Translations under genes and position numbers: made by a program | Shown here: positions 44,218-54,137 of the stretch, piece after piece | Numbering within the stretch: the stretch's first letter is position 1 | Layout of the letters: each line of letters begins with the position of its first letter | Origin: Lentinus brumalis | Lineage: Eukaryota; Basidiomycota; Agaricomycetes; Polyporales; Polyporaceae | DNA: 64,000 nucleotides | NCBI GenBank assembly: GCA_001792895.1 | Contig: MARA01000017.1 | Location: 1-64,000, forward strand | Reading direction: 5' to 3' | The notes under the pieces: model-generated | What the model saw: only the letters and a program-made list of their open reading frames with translations | Databases searched by the model: none | What the model was told of the DNA's origin: nothing

Positions 44218-44527
44218 GTAGTTCTGATATATCACGAATAGGTAGTTTGCCAGGAGGGCTTTACATTTTATACAGGCAAGGTTCGTGATGTATTACAATT
44301 CCCTGGGGAAACCTCCGGGGGCCTCCCAATATGGCAGGCAGCCTCCCGGAGGCCGGTTATTGGTAGATTAGGCCCCGGTGGCTGTTATCTCTATAGATAA
44401 CAGCCTAATCTCATCTGTCCCGTGCTCCCTGCGCATCCGATTTGGGCGCTTAAGTCCCGCCATGCGTCCCGACTGCTTCCTGCCAAATATGGCAATACTC
44501 CGCTCCTGGGCAGCATACAGGGGTACT
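44218..44527 (+). repeat. Solo arm of an X1-type element
   Basis: Matches the first 310 bp of the X1 left arm (GTAGTTCTGATATATCACGA ... CATACAGGGGTACTT), including the GGCTGTTATC/GATAACAGCC palindrome. The 11 bp outside it (CAGCAGCTGTT) also match the left flank of X1, which hints that the true terminus lies there. Confidence 0.8.
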
Positions 44528-44668
44528 TTGTAGAGGGGACTCAGTGGTGGTATTCCAACTCCCCCGTCTATTAGAGGGGGGACTTCGAATACCCCTCAGG
44601 GAGATCAAAGCCACCTGCAAGCGTCAGGGAAGAGGATGTGGCCCGGGGAGATTGAACGGGGCCGGAAG

Positions 44669-44989
44669 TCAAAGAGCACGGGAAGAGGACGGGATATGGA
44701 ACCGGCCGGGAGATCGTAGCGGTGGTGATGGGAGATCGAAATGGTGGGAAGTCCAACAGGTTGGCGTGCCACAAGGAGATAGAAGAGGAGGGAAAGTCGA
44801 ACAGCTTGGCGTGCTGGTGGGATTGGTGGGATTTGGAACAGGCTCGGTGACGGTGGGAGATTGAGGAGGGTGGCACACAGCAAGGCAGCGGGAGTTCTGG
44901 CATGGTCGACTACTGTTCTTGACAGTGCAAGATGTGCTTGAATCTGTAGGTAGACTGTCAATGTCAATAACATCTCCATTGCTTGCCAT
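44669..44989 (-). CDS. Small Pro/Ser/Thr-rich ORF
   Basis: 106 codons starting MASNGDVIDIDSLPTDSSTSC, with seven Cys residues and rich in Pro, Ser and Thr (PTVTEPVPNPTNPTSTPS). The MASNGDVIDIDSL start looks protein-like; the rest overlaps GC-rich repeats (TTGGCGTGCxxxxxGG twice). It may be the first exon of a lost gene. Function unknown. Confidence 0.25.
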   Translation of the reverse strand: MASNGDVIDIDSLPTDSSTSCTVKNSSRPCQNSRCLAVCHPPQSPTVTEPVPNPTNPTSTPSCSTFPPLLSPCGTPTCWTSHHFDLPSPPLRSPGRFHIPSSSRAL

Positions 44990-45146
44990 TTCCTATTACA
45001 CGGCTGTTCAAGGAGATGGGATGCATTTCACTATCACATACTCTCTTTGCGCTGCTATTCATTGACATCTACACCTGGATGACTGGGATACACATGTCGT
45101 TGATCTCAAGAACTTCGTGTCTGTGGCCACTTGAAGCGATACTGGC

Positions 45147-46000
45147 ATGCTAATACTCCGTCGTCAGCACCCAGCGCGTGTTCATCAGCCATGCCACTGT
45201 GAACGACCAGGGCTTGAAGTGGTACGTGACCGCCATGTAGTTGCACCAGCTGTTGCGTTCGAAGAGAGTCAGCAAACTCGCTGCCGTCCCCGCCAGAGGT
45301 ACGCACTCTTCCTGGATCCGCCGCATGACAACTGTATCAACCGGCAGCCCTGCCTTCACAGTGTCTCAGGTGTCAGTTGCAAGTCTGTACTGCAGGTCCA
45401 CAGACTCACCGGATTGTACAAAATGGCTGGCCCTTCTGCTCCCCATGCTTGAGGACCAGCATGCCGTCCTCTCTCATGTCGATGAACGATATCTCGCTCA
45501 TAGCCTTCCCGATAGTTAGTGTCTAAGACAACAGGCAGTAAATAGACACAAATGTTCACAAATTCGCGGTATGTGAAGACCAAGTTCTCCAAGGTGTCCG
45601 TGTCCTTGTAATTAAACAGCGGCACGAGGGTCTGCGAACCGACATTGATAAGTGGTTTGAGATGTGACATGTTACTCACTCTGTATGCCGCAGGCGTCAC
45701 TCGCAAGAAGTCCATCTCGGACGCTTCGTTTGCGAATAGGTAGGGATAGTCAAAAGTGGCCAGCGTGTTGTCTAGTGACGATGTTCACAATGTTACTCAG
45801 TGTTGTGTCCACGGTGCATTCTGCACTAACGTACCTCCCATGCTTCTGTTACCAAAGCCGTAGTACGCTGAAATTGCGACAAGCACGAGGGATACCTCTG
45901 TGAGCACGAGCACCCGTGTTGAAGTCGAGGTTGCACCTCAGCAGGCATTAGCGCCCGCATACTTCGAACTGTATCTGTTAAGTTATACTAATAATTAGCG
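45147..46000 (-). CDS. Unidentified multi-exon gene, possibly membrane protein
   Basis: On the minus strand, successive segments joined by GT-AG introns read VSLVLVAISAYYGFGNRSMG (hydrophobic, signal- or membrane-like), LATFDYPYLFANEASEMDFLRVTPAAYR, TLVPLFNYKDTDTLENLVFTYREFVNI, LTIGKAMSEISFIDMREDGMLVLKHGEQKGQPFCTI, and KAGLPVDTVVMRRIQEECVP...SWCNYMAVTYHFKPWSFTVAWLMNTRWVLTTEY, ending at 45150. The introns (for example 45676-45722 and 45509-45535) have normal signals, though one is short. I do not recognise the family. The start codon is upstream and not fixed. Confidence 0.4.
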
Positions 46001-46419
46001 GTGGCTACGCCCTGTCCTCACAATGCAGCGCTCAGTAGTCTTGCAGGCAGGCATAGCAGGTATCACATTGTCCATGTGTCCGCTCGGACGCTTGCATCAC
46101 CTGACTTATTGCTGCTGGGTATGACATGTGTTCGCCCCGACATCGCATGCTGTATTCCTATGGTATAGAATCCACAAAAGACTAACATTGCACTGCCAGA
46201 GAGACCCCGCATTCAAGCCTTGCTCGTGTCTTCTAACCCCCACCCCCAATCTGGCCGATCTAGATAGCGATCTTAGCAGACGGTTGCGTAGAGTACATCA
46301 CACTTACGTCATGAGCTCACTTGCTGGACTGGCCCGTGTATTGCAGTAAGCCAGAACTCTGATGTCGCGTCAGATGGGTAGTACACAGGTCATAGCGAAA
46401 GCAAATGGTGCCTACTTGC

Positions 46420-46427
46420 GTATAGAT
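46420..46427. repeat. 8-bp target duplication, left
   Basis: GTATAGAT, repeated at 46802-46809. Confidence 0.9.
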
Positions 46428-46801
46428 TAGGGAATCGCGCGAGTAACCCGCGGGTATTGTGGGCGCCTGCAACATAGGGCTTGTCAAGAGCTTTCCGGCG
46501 ACACTAAGATCATGGAAAACAGATGAGAACTGACGGAGATACAAGCCTAACAACCTGACAAGTTTTCAAGGGTAAACAATCAAAACTCCAACCTTGGTGC
46601 AAGTACCACTGCCACAAACCGCTAATGGGTACCCGTGGATACCCGTAAGCCAGTCCCCCTTGAAAACTTGTCAGGTTGTTAGGCTTGTATCTCTGTCAGT
46701 TCTCATCTGTTTTCCATGATCTTAGTGTCGCCGGAAAGCTCTTGACAAGCCCTATGTTGCAGGCGCCCACAATACCCGCGGGTCACTCGTGCGATTCCCT
46801 A
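46428..46801. mobile_element. hAT-type MITE with 145-bp inverted arms
   Basis: A 374-bp element with arms 46428-46572 and 46657-46801 that are nearly perfect inverted copies around an 84-bp loop. The termini are TAGGGAATCGC. It is flanked by a perfect 8-bp duplication (GTATAGAT). Eight-base duplications and TAGGG termini are typical of hAT elements. It encodes nothing and depends on a transposase elsewhere. A half copy lies at 18729-18890. Confidence 0.9.
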
Positions 46802-46809
46802 GTATAGAT
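46802..46809. repeat. 8-bp target duplication, right
   Basis: GTATAGAT, identical to 46420-46427. Confidence 0.9.
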
Positions 46810-47402
46810 TGTGCGAGGGAACAGTTTGTCACACTGTTCCCACAGCTGAGTGTATCTGTGTGCCTGCCTGGCTGATCTTGTCAGTCGAGACAGGCTGATG
46901 AACCCTCGTGGCACTCACTTTCGATAGTATGCCACACAGCCTAGCTTTCCAGCCTGTTCTTCGACCGACACCCTGTTCAGCCATTCAGCCTCCTCAGTCT
47001 TGAACATTGTCACAGTCCGATACATCTCTTCATGTTTGAGATGGAACTCTTCCTCCCAACGGGCCTTGGCTGCCCGGCAACGGAACCAATGAGCTCGACG
47101 CTCTTAAAAATGGTTAGCTCCATGTGCTGTTGTGGTGAGTGGGACTCACTTTGATTTATATACTCCTTTGTCGCGCCTTCAGGGTGGTCGTCCACGAATG
47201 AGAAGTCCGCCCAGAGCCAAGAAGGTGTGCAACGACTATCCCCTGGTCGCTTCTGGTCCATAATGACGATAAATGGGCTCGTGTCTTTGTGTGAGATGAC
47301 ACAAAACCGAGGGTCCTTGTCCAACATCCCAAGCACCCGCATTGTGTCACGTAGCCAATGGTACTCCTGGCGAATGTCCTCTCTGACGCCTTCCACATAT
47401 AC

Positions 47403-48760
47403 TACAGTGGCGCTCAAAAGTCTTGCACTCTGTACCTGCGTGACCAAAATCCGCCTGCAGTGCCATGATTTCTCCAGATAATTTCATGTAACTCTAGGGT
47501 AGGAATGCATACTATGTACCCTCATTAATAGTAAAAAATCCAGTTGAAACAGCCATTGGGCTGGCTAGTAAATACACAATAAATTGCAAAACCCGGTATT
47601 TGTGGGTTGCATGCATAAGGGTCAAACTAATTTCAGTGAGGCTATCTCAGTACTTGACATAGGACCCCTTTGCCTTCCGCATTGCAGCAACACGGCGTGG
47701 CATCGACTCATACAGGTGGCGTATGAAGTCGCCATCAATCGCCTCCCACTCCTCCTTCAATGCAGCCCACAGCTCCTCCGTATTTGTATTTGATGGTAGA
47801 TGCCTCATAGCGTGTACACGGTTGTCGAGGTGCTTCCAGACATGTTCAATGATGTTCATGTCAGGAGAGTTGGGGATCCAGGGGAGAACACGGATGTTGT
47901 GTTCCGCAAACCACGTCGTCGCAAGGCGTGACTTGTGTTTTGGGTCCTTGTCTTGCTGGAAGATGATGTCAGACTGGCGGTCACCATGGTCTGTAAGGGT
48001 GCCCAGGAGGCCCTCCTCCAGTATCTTGTAGTACTGGATGGCATCCATGTTCCCTTCAACACGGCAGAGCGGGCCTGGTCTGTCTGGTGTCAGGCATCCC
48101 CATACCATCATGCTCCCCCCTCCATGCTTCACCCTCTTCTCAACGTTCCGGTCCTCAAACTCCTCCCCCTCCCTCCTCCGGCAGTACTGCTTCCCATCTG
48201 ACCCAACAACATTGTATTTGGACTCATCTGAGAACCAGACCTGCTTCCAATTCTCCACCATCCACTCTGATTGCTCCTCTGCCCAGTTCCTCCGTTCAGC
48301 CCGTTGCTTCTTGGTGAGCATGGGCTTCTTGTGGCGGATGCGACCATGGAGGCCGTACTCTGCAAGTTTGCAGCGGATAGTGGATGCGCCTACGTGGGGG
48401 AAGAGAATTCACCTGACATCCGCACCATCACGCACACCACCGGTCTTGAGCAACCGTTCAGCACGACAGAGGTCACGGGGCCTAAGGAGGCGAGGACGGC
48501 CAGGCTTGGGGGTCACATGGTAGAAGTTGGGGTTATCCTTGAGTATGGTGAAGTTACGGCTGCAACTTCTCTTGCAACTTCTCCTGCCAATACTGCTGAC
48601 ATCTGCAAGTGCAACAACTTCGGTGGTATCTTCAATCCCACCTGTTGACACAGCAGACTTGAGCCCATGTATGTATACTGTTGTACAGGACCACAAGCAG
48701 TTTGCCCGAGCAGCGAAGCAGCTCAAGCATGCTGTGCACAACCTTGCTGCTGTCTGTCAG
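47403..48760 (-). mobile_element. Tc1/mariner element, one end visible
   Basis: The 3' side ends at TA followed by CAGTGGCGCTCAAAAGTC, a typical Tc1-type terminus, at 47403-47422. The transposase lies inside on the minus strand. I could not find the matching inverted terminus upstream of the transposase start, so the other limit is set just beyond the ORF and is approximate. It is inserted in a KDZ-like exon. Confidence 0.65.
47647..48741 (-). pseudogene. Tc1/mariner transposase with one nonsense codon
   Basis: Codes for a cut-and-paste DDE transposase of 365 codons in one frame, broken by one TGA at 48409-48411. The N-terminal part has a degenerate helix-turn-helix, then KPGRPRLLRPRDLCRAERLL (GRPR hook and second HTH) and VGASTIRCKLAEYGLHGRIRHKKPMLTKKQ. 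The catalytic domain has VWFSDESKYNVV (first Asp), IIFQQDKDPKHKS (second Asp) and SPDMNIIEHVWKHLD (Glu), a DD34E spacing normal for Tc1. The C-terminus YESMPRRVAAMRKAKGSYVKY is typical. The TGA falls between the HTH and the catalytic half and could derive from CGA. Confidence 0.9.
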
Positions 48761-49582
48761 TGTGAAGAGAGGAGTAAGTGTAATGAATCATTCACAGACC
48801 CGCAATCTTGACTCATGTTTTATCCCAGCAAACTTCACGTTATGAAACATTTGTTCCAGGGTACAGGATGGGTTAGATGATTAATACCGACTGATGTGTC
48901 CTGATGGGCAGGGTGGATGAGCATGAGAGATTCATTGTTGAGCAGTAAGTTGCCTCTGTCCATGCATCAATTGCCTGCTGATTATGGGCAGCACAAGTAC
49001 TATCGTAGACAATCTGACTCTCAAAAGCTACCTATTCAGAAATATTGGTTGGTCTGTTGACAGTGTTTTGTGCACACTCAATGACTTCATCCGCAAAACT
49101 CTATGATACTAAGTTCCTGAACATCTCGAGGTTGTACCACTTGCTAAACACTCTTAGCACACCAACCTTTGCGGCCCCTGCTGGGTGATTCTCTCTCTCT
49201 CCTGCAAGTCAGTTTACATCTATGGTCATCTACTCACTTGGCCTCAGTTCTTCATGATCCAACTTGTTCATACTCATTGTTCGTGTCTCGAGTCTTAACT
49301 CGTGTCTCTCCACTCGCTTCAACAATTGACCTACAAGCTCAACACCTCAAAGACACGTTGAAGTTTCAGACCTCACATTTTTTGCATACCTTTTCTTTTT
49401 GTATCTGTTTCACTACACCATCGTTCATGGAGAAGGTCAAGCAAAGGTTCCGCAGGGGAAGCCAGGTGCACATCAGTGTCAACATTGCTGATGTGCCTCC
49501 TGAACATCGCCCGGAGCTTATGGACTTGGGTGGGAGTGGGCCACTACTGGCAAATGACGATTGATGGGTTTCTATATAAGTA
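48761..49582. other. Spacer with a weak ORF
   Basis: The plus ORF at 49169-49564 ends in MEKVKQRFRRGSQVHISVNIADVPPEHRPELMDLGGSGPLL, which looks protein-like and could be a host exon truncated by the transposon at 49583. There is nothing else of note. Confidence 0.3.
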
Positions 49583-52500
49583 CAGTTGCGGACAGGCAGA
49601 GTCGACAAAAAAGTTGGGTGAATTTTTGGTGGTCCCAGAACTATGCCAATTGATAGCGTTCGTGATCAGTAACATCCTCTAGGAGCGGCGAACGGAATTC
49701 CACGAGCCGTTTCGCCAGAAATGTACTTTTAGGGTATACAGGCCCAAAATTTGGCCACACCGCCAAAACATTAGCTATAATTTCGGGAAAAATGTGCAAT
49801 CGACTCCTCTCGACAAGCCATACATGATTCCAAAAAAAGCGAAAAGATCTGGTGTACTTTGAGTGCTACATAAATCCAACAAGTTCTGAAGCTCTCTCAA
49901 CATCCATGCCTGCTGGACGTTGTCCCAAGCCTAAACCAAACACATCTGGTCTTTGGAACCATGGCAAGACACCCCCTGTGCTCATCCCGCAACCATTGCT
50001 CCCCAGCTCGGACCTCGAAGACTCCGAAGATGACGCTGAGTGGGATCCCCATCTGGCTCATGACAGCCTGAGGCCAGACTTCAAGAACGACATTGGCGAG
50101 TCAGATCTTGATGAAGAATCGGAGTGGGAAGATTGTGAGGATGCTGGGAAGCTGTCCATGATGCGCTCGTTGGAATGCGCACTCGAGGCAGAGGCCTGCG
50201 ATGGTGAATGGCTGCCTCCAGCTCAACTCCGTGAGAAGCAGAAGAACGAGAGTCAAAAATGCCGTAAGCAAACCTGCCTTGAGTCGTTCATATGGCAGCA
50301 CTGACCATCTGCAGCTCGCCCGAAGGTGTACAAGAAGGGTCCTGATATTATGAGCAAGTCTGAATGCACCCGACGGCGGTACAAGAAGCTCATATGTAAC
50401 CAGACAATATTGAACTTGTTTGACTTCTCTTGCACACTGCGTCCACAACCGTCCACCTCGAACACTGAAACTGAAGCCACCTCCGAGTCAGAATCCGTAC
50501 CAGCCAGTCCAGCTGCAGCAGCATCCAAATTAGCTCCCGCTGTCCCACGCCCTATGAACGACATCGAGGTGGTGCCCGACTCGGACTTGAAGGCTCAGAG
50601 CGCGGAGATGGACAGCCCTGGCACGGGGCTCGAGGTTGAGTTGGACACGGAGCTTCAGGGTGGGTCGGATTGGGAGGATTACGCAGATGCATAGGGCAAT
50701 GAGGAGGAGGAGGAGGAGGCCTTCGAGGAGGAGATCATGGAGGATATGGGTGGCGGTGTTGAGATGCGACCTTGGGAGAAGCTCCGCGAGCAGCTTCAGG
50801 GCGACCTCAAGAAGAAGAAGAACCTCATGCTAACGCAGATCAATCAACTCACGATCCTGTGCAACTTTGCCACCCTCTGCCTTAAGGGTTACGGGCGAAC
50901 GGCAGCAAGTCAGGAGATTGCACCGCAGTGGCACGCTGGAGAGGGCGTCCACTTTGCCCTTCAAGTTTGTGCACTTGCGCGGCACTATCAGATCATCGAG
51001 CAGTTGCCCAAGGAGAAGCGTGGAGGCAGCCGCAATGTAAACTCGCATCTTCATGTCGAGTGCATCTGGCGAGCGACACTGAAGTGGCTCGTGGCCCTCC
51101 CACATGGCGGGGTGACACCTCAGAAGTTCCAGCACGCGCTGAACACGACTATTCTCCCTTCCTTGAACATCGGTCTCCGTCGCCCTCTTTGTGAACGCAC
51201 AGCGTGTCGATGGCTTGTCAAGCTGGGTTGGCACTGCACCCTCCTCTGGAAAGGGGTTTATATGGACGGACATGAGCGGCCGGACGTCACGAAGTACTGG
51301 CAGGAGGTCTTCCTGCCCCGTATGGCCGAATATGAACGTTGCATGGACCAGTACGAGGGCGTGGAACTCAAGCTTGTGCCTCCCACATTGAAGCATGGTG
51401 AGAAGAAGGTCGACGTGATCTTCCATGACGAATCTTGCTTCCATGTGAACGAGTACAAGAGAATGGCTTGGTATTGTGATTCTGCGCATCTCCGTGGCTC
51501 TGGCTGACAATGCACGACAATATTGCAGAAGAAGGGTCGAGGCCGGTTGATCCATGTCTCTGACTTCATCACCGAGCCCACAGGACGTCTCGTCCTCCGC
51601 AATGACAACGGGAAGATTGTCGAGGATGCATGCAAAATCATCTTCCCAGGATCCAACGGCGACCCATGGTGGGACACCACGCAACTCATCGAACAGGTCA
51701 AGCGGGCGATCAAGATCTTCGAGAAGGCCCATCCGGGCTGCGTCACATTGTTCATTTTCGATCAGTCCTCAGCTCATGCTTCTCTTCCGCCAGATGCTCT
51801 CCGGGCATTTGAGATGAACAAGTCCAACGGCGGCAAGCAGTGTAAGCAACGCGACACTGTCATTCCGCAGTCAAACCCAGACCCTCGGTTCTGCAGGCAG
51901 CCGCAGAAGATGACACTCGACAATGGCGAGGCCAAGGGACTTCAGCAAGTCCTCACAGAGCCCGGCTTCAATGTCCGGAAGCTGCGTGCGAAGTGCGCCC
52001 CTGTTTGCCCGTTCGAAAGCCAGGGATGCTGTATGGCCCGACTTCTCAGTCAGCAGGACGACTTCGTGCACCAGGACTCAATGCTTGAGCTTACGCTCAA
52101 GGAAGCAGGGCACGCCTGCATGTTCTTACCGAAGTTCCACTGTGAACTCAATCCTATCGAGATGGTAAGGCACCAGGGCTTCTCGCGTGTTGTGTGTGAA
52201 CTAATGACTCTTCTAGTATTGGGGATGGGCCAAGTACCGCTACAGGGAGGTCGTCAAGACAAACTTTGAGCATGCAAAGCGTGTCGCACTTGAGGCTCTC
52301 GATAGCTGCCCGGTTGAGGTTATCTGGCGGTTCATCAAGCGGGCATGGTGTTTCATGAGTGCATATTGACTCAGATTGACGGGAAAGGCAGCGGCTTGGG
52401 CTGTTCGGAAGCAGAAGCAGCACCGGCAGGTATCCCAGAGGGCGATGATGGCCATTGAGGCGGTCCTGAATGACTACATTAAGACAGTTCCTTCCTAATA

Positions 52501-52697
52501 CATGGGCGCTTCTACTCCGCAAATGGCACTCCAGACGGTCAAAATTTTGGCCACCCCAATCCGCTCATGGGAAAAACTTCAGAGTGTCGTTTTCGAGCTC
52601 TTTCAGCCATCCCAACTCTGTTCCCATCATCGACAGGCCGCCAAAAATCCATCTTCCCCCTTAAACCATTTCTGTCGACTCTGCCTGTCTGCAACTG
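49583..52697 (+). mobile_element. Complete TA-flanked DDE transposon
   Basis: A 3115-bp element with 25-bp terminal inverted repeats (CAGTTGCGGACAGGCAGAGT... at 49583-49607; complement at 52673-52697; one mismatch) and TA on both sides (49581-49582 and 52698-52699). TA duplication places it in or near the Tc1/mariner superfamily. The subterminal regions share TTTTGGCCAC-like words in inverted orientation (about 49750 and 52545). One gene fills the interior. Confidence 0.9.
49906..52498 (+). pseudogene. DDE-superfamily transposase, long form, with stops
   Basis: Spliced: exon 1 to 50263, exon 2 from 50315, an exon ending at 52164, last exon 52217-52498. The N-terminal 250 residues are acidic and Ser-rich (SSDLEDSEDDAEWDP). 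A DNA-binding helical region follows (TILCNFATLCLKGYGRTAASQEI). The catalytic core has DVIFHDESCFHVNEY (Asp), LFIFDQSSAHASLPPDAL (Asp) and FLPKFHCELNPIEM-YWGWAKYRYREV (Glu). It resembles DDE-endonuclease proteins frequent in agaricomycete genomes. In-frame stops: TAG 50692-50694, TGA 51505-51507 (next to a decayed 53-nt intron) and TGA 52367-52369. Each coding block is otherwise open. Confidence 0.85.
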
Positions 52698-52744
52698 TAG
52701 AGTGTTCTGCTGGCTTTTAACTTGTGATATACACTCCTTCTACC

Positions 52745-52840
52745 AGTGAAGATTGCCAGTAAGTAGTGTTAGCACAGCCACATAAGTGAGATAGTGTGTG
52801 TCATTCACAAGTCTGACCTGTGATCCATCCTGTTACCATG
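52745..52840 (+). repeat. Dispersed ~95-bp repeat, direct copy
   Basis: Counterpart of 43213-43300 in inverted orientation. A shorter related word (GAATGCCAGTAAGTACTGTT) follows at about 52878. Confidence 0.65.
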
Positions 52841-53745
52841 TTCAAATTGTCATACAAAAATGCTTTACCAACTACAGAATGCCAGTAAGTACTGTTGATC
52901 TTATTTGTAGCTAAGTTTGTCATTAATCTATAGAGCTATGTTACTGAAGGTATAAGTGGTGGTCATTTGCGGAGTTTTCGGAGATATCGAGCGCTTCTTG
53001 CGCTTACATGTGCTGGCTGTGCTGCTGGCCTGGTTGCACCCTCCTGTGCCAGCTCAGTTGTGCAAGCTTTTGGCTTTATTGGCTTTTGGGTGCTTAATTT
53101 GTGTAACAGTGCGAGTAATCCTTGCATAAGTAACTGGAGCTTATAGGGCATTAAGACAGCACTCAATTGGGTAGCCCTAACCCTATGTCAGCATCTAATC
53201 AGTAAGCATCTGTTGTAACATGTAATGATGTAATAATAAGCCACAACATTAGCGCTCATAAGCTGAGTCCAAATAGTATTCCCATGGAGATCATTTCCTG
53301 TTCCAGTGTCTATTGGCGTATCTCGACCATAAAGGACAATTTTTTGTTCCTCATCAATCATAATGCAAAATCATGAAGCATTCCACGATGCGACTACCTT
53401 CTGGGGAGCTTCAGCGTGTGATGTTCAGGGGGCATAACGTTGAAGGTTGTGTGGATATCTGCATTCCGAGCATACCAAGAGGTTGCTCCAGAGCCAGTAC
53501 AGAGGTATATAGAGACATACATCCGATATTAAGCGCAATCACCAGACACAGTACTATACATGGTATGGTCAGTGGGGTGTTAGGGCTCGAATATCGACTA
53601 GAGGGTGGATGTAGCATGGTGTCGAGGTTCAAGGACGATTTCAAAAAGTCTGATGAGTATGTTGCATCGAACACGGGCACGCATCATGATGGGCAGATGG
53701 CATATAATATCAACTACTAGGAAGCCACCAACTGTCATAGCTCTG
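52841..53745 (+). other. Spacer with one unassigned ORF
   Basis: The plus ORF at 53373-53720 (115 codons; MRLPSGELQRVMFRGHNVEGCVD ... LGLEYRLEGGCSMVSRFKDDFKKSDEYV) has balanced composition but no recognised domain. There is nothing else. Confidence 0.3.
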
Positions 53746-54137
53746 ATACATTAAGTTATGTTAAAGACCTGCGGGTGCTTATACACTATATCATGGTTGT
53801 GAGCCTTAATGCATTAGAGTTGCCCAGGGAAACCGGGCTGCCCCGGGACCCTGCCCAAATAGGCAGCTGATCTAATAGCCAGGCCAGAAGGGGCGCTTTC
53901 TGGGCGCTTTTTTGGCCTTTTTTGCTGTGCTATACCCTTCCAACCCCTCGGGGCTTGGGTGGCGGTGTCATACCAACCATCTGGCGCTTTGTTCATGCTT
54001 TCCTGTCCCAATATGGCAACTTGATGCTCATGGCTTGTTGGCCCACTGTTGCTCTGCCTCTAGCTCCCTCAAATCTTCACCAATTAGCATGAAATTAGGC
54101 TCATTGAGTTCGCATTTTTACTCTCCACTTGATGGGT
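53746..54137 (+). repeat. Left arm of X2
   Basis: Reverse complement of 58452-58841 with scattered substitutions. Confidence 0.9.

Larger units (their letters stand above)
46310..47404 (-). pseudogene. KDZ-like transposase, C-terminal part, doubly interrupted
   Basis: From 47401 the minus frame reads VYVEGVREDIRQEYHWLRDTM ... WLWADFSFVDDHPEGATKEYIN. After a GTGAGT intron (about 47106-47150) comes RAHWFRCRAAKARWEEEFHLKHEEMYRTVTMF, then EEAEWLNRVSVEEQAGKLGCVAYYRK. After another intron it reads AHRYTQLWEQCDKLFPRTIYTQ. The helical RAxWxRxRAxxxRWxEE ... EEM...F...W and the final AY.xxQA...xxLW pattern resemble the C-terminus of Kyakuja-Dileera-Zisupton transposases of basidiomycetes. A MITE lies in the last exon (46428-46801), and a Tc1-like element cuts the upstream end at 47403. 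Only the C-terminus is present, so the call is tentative. Confidence 0.5.

Noticed and set aside
44014..47404. TET/JBP oxygenase accompanying the KDZ-like gene
   Set aside because: I looked for the HxD...H iron-binding pattern expected from the known KDZ association and could not find a convincing one.
50830..51732. 300-codon minus ORF
   Set aside because: It is the mirror of the plus-strand DDE transposase, which has the catalytic motifs and splice sites.
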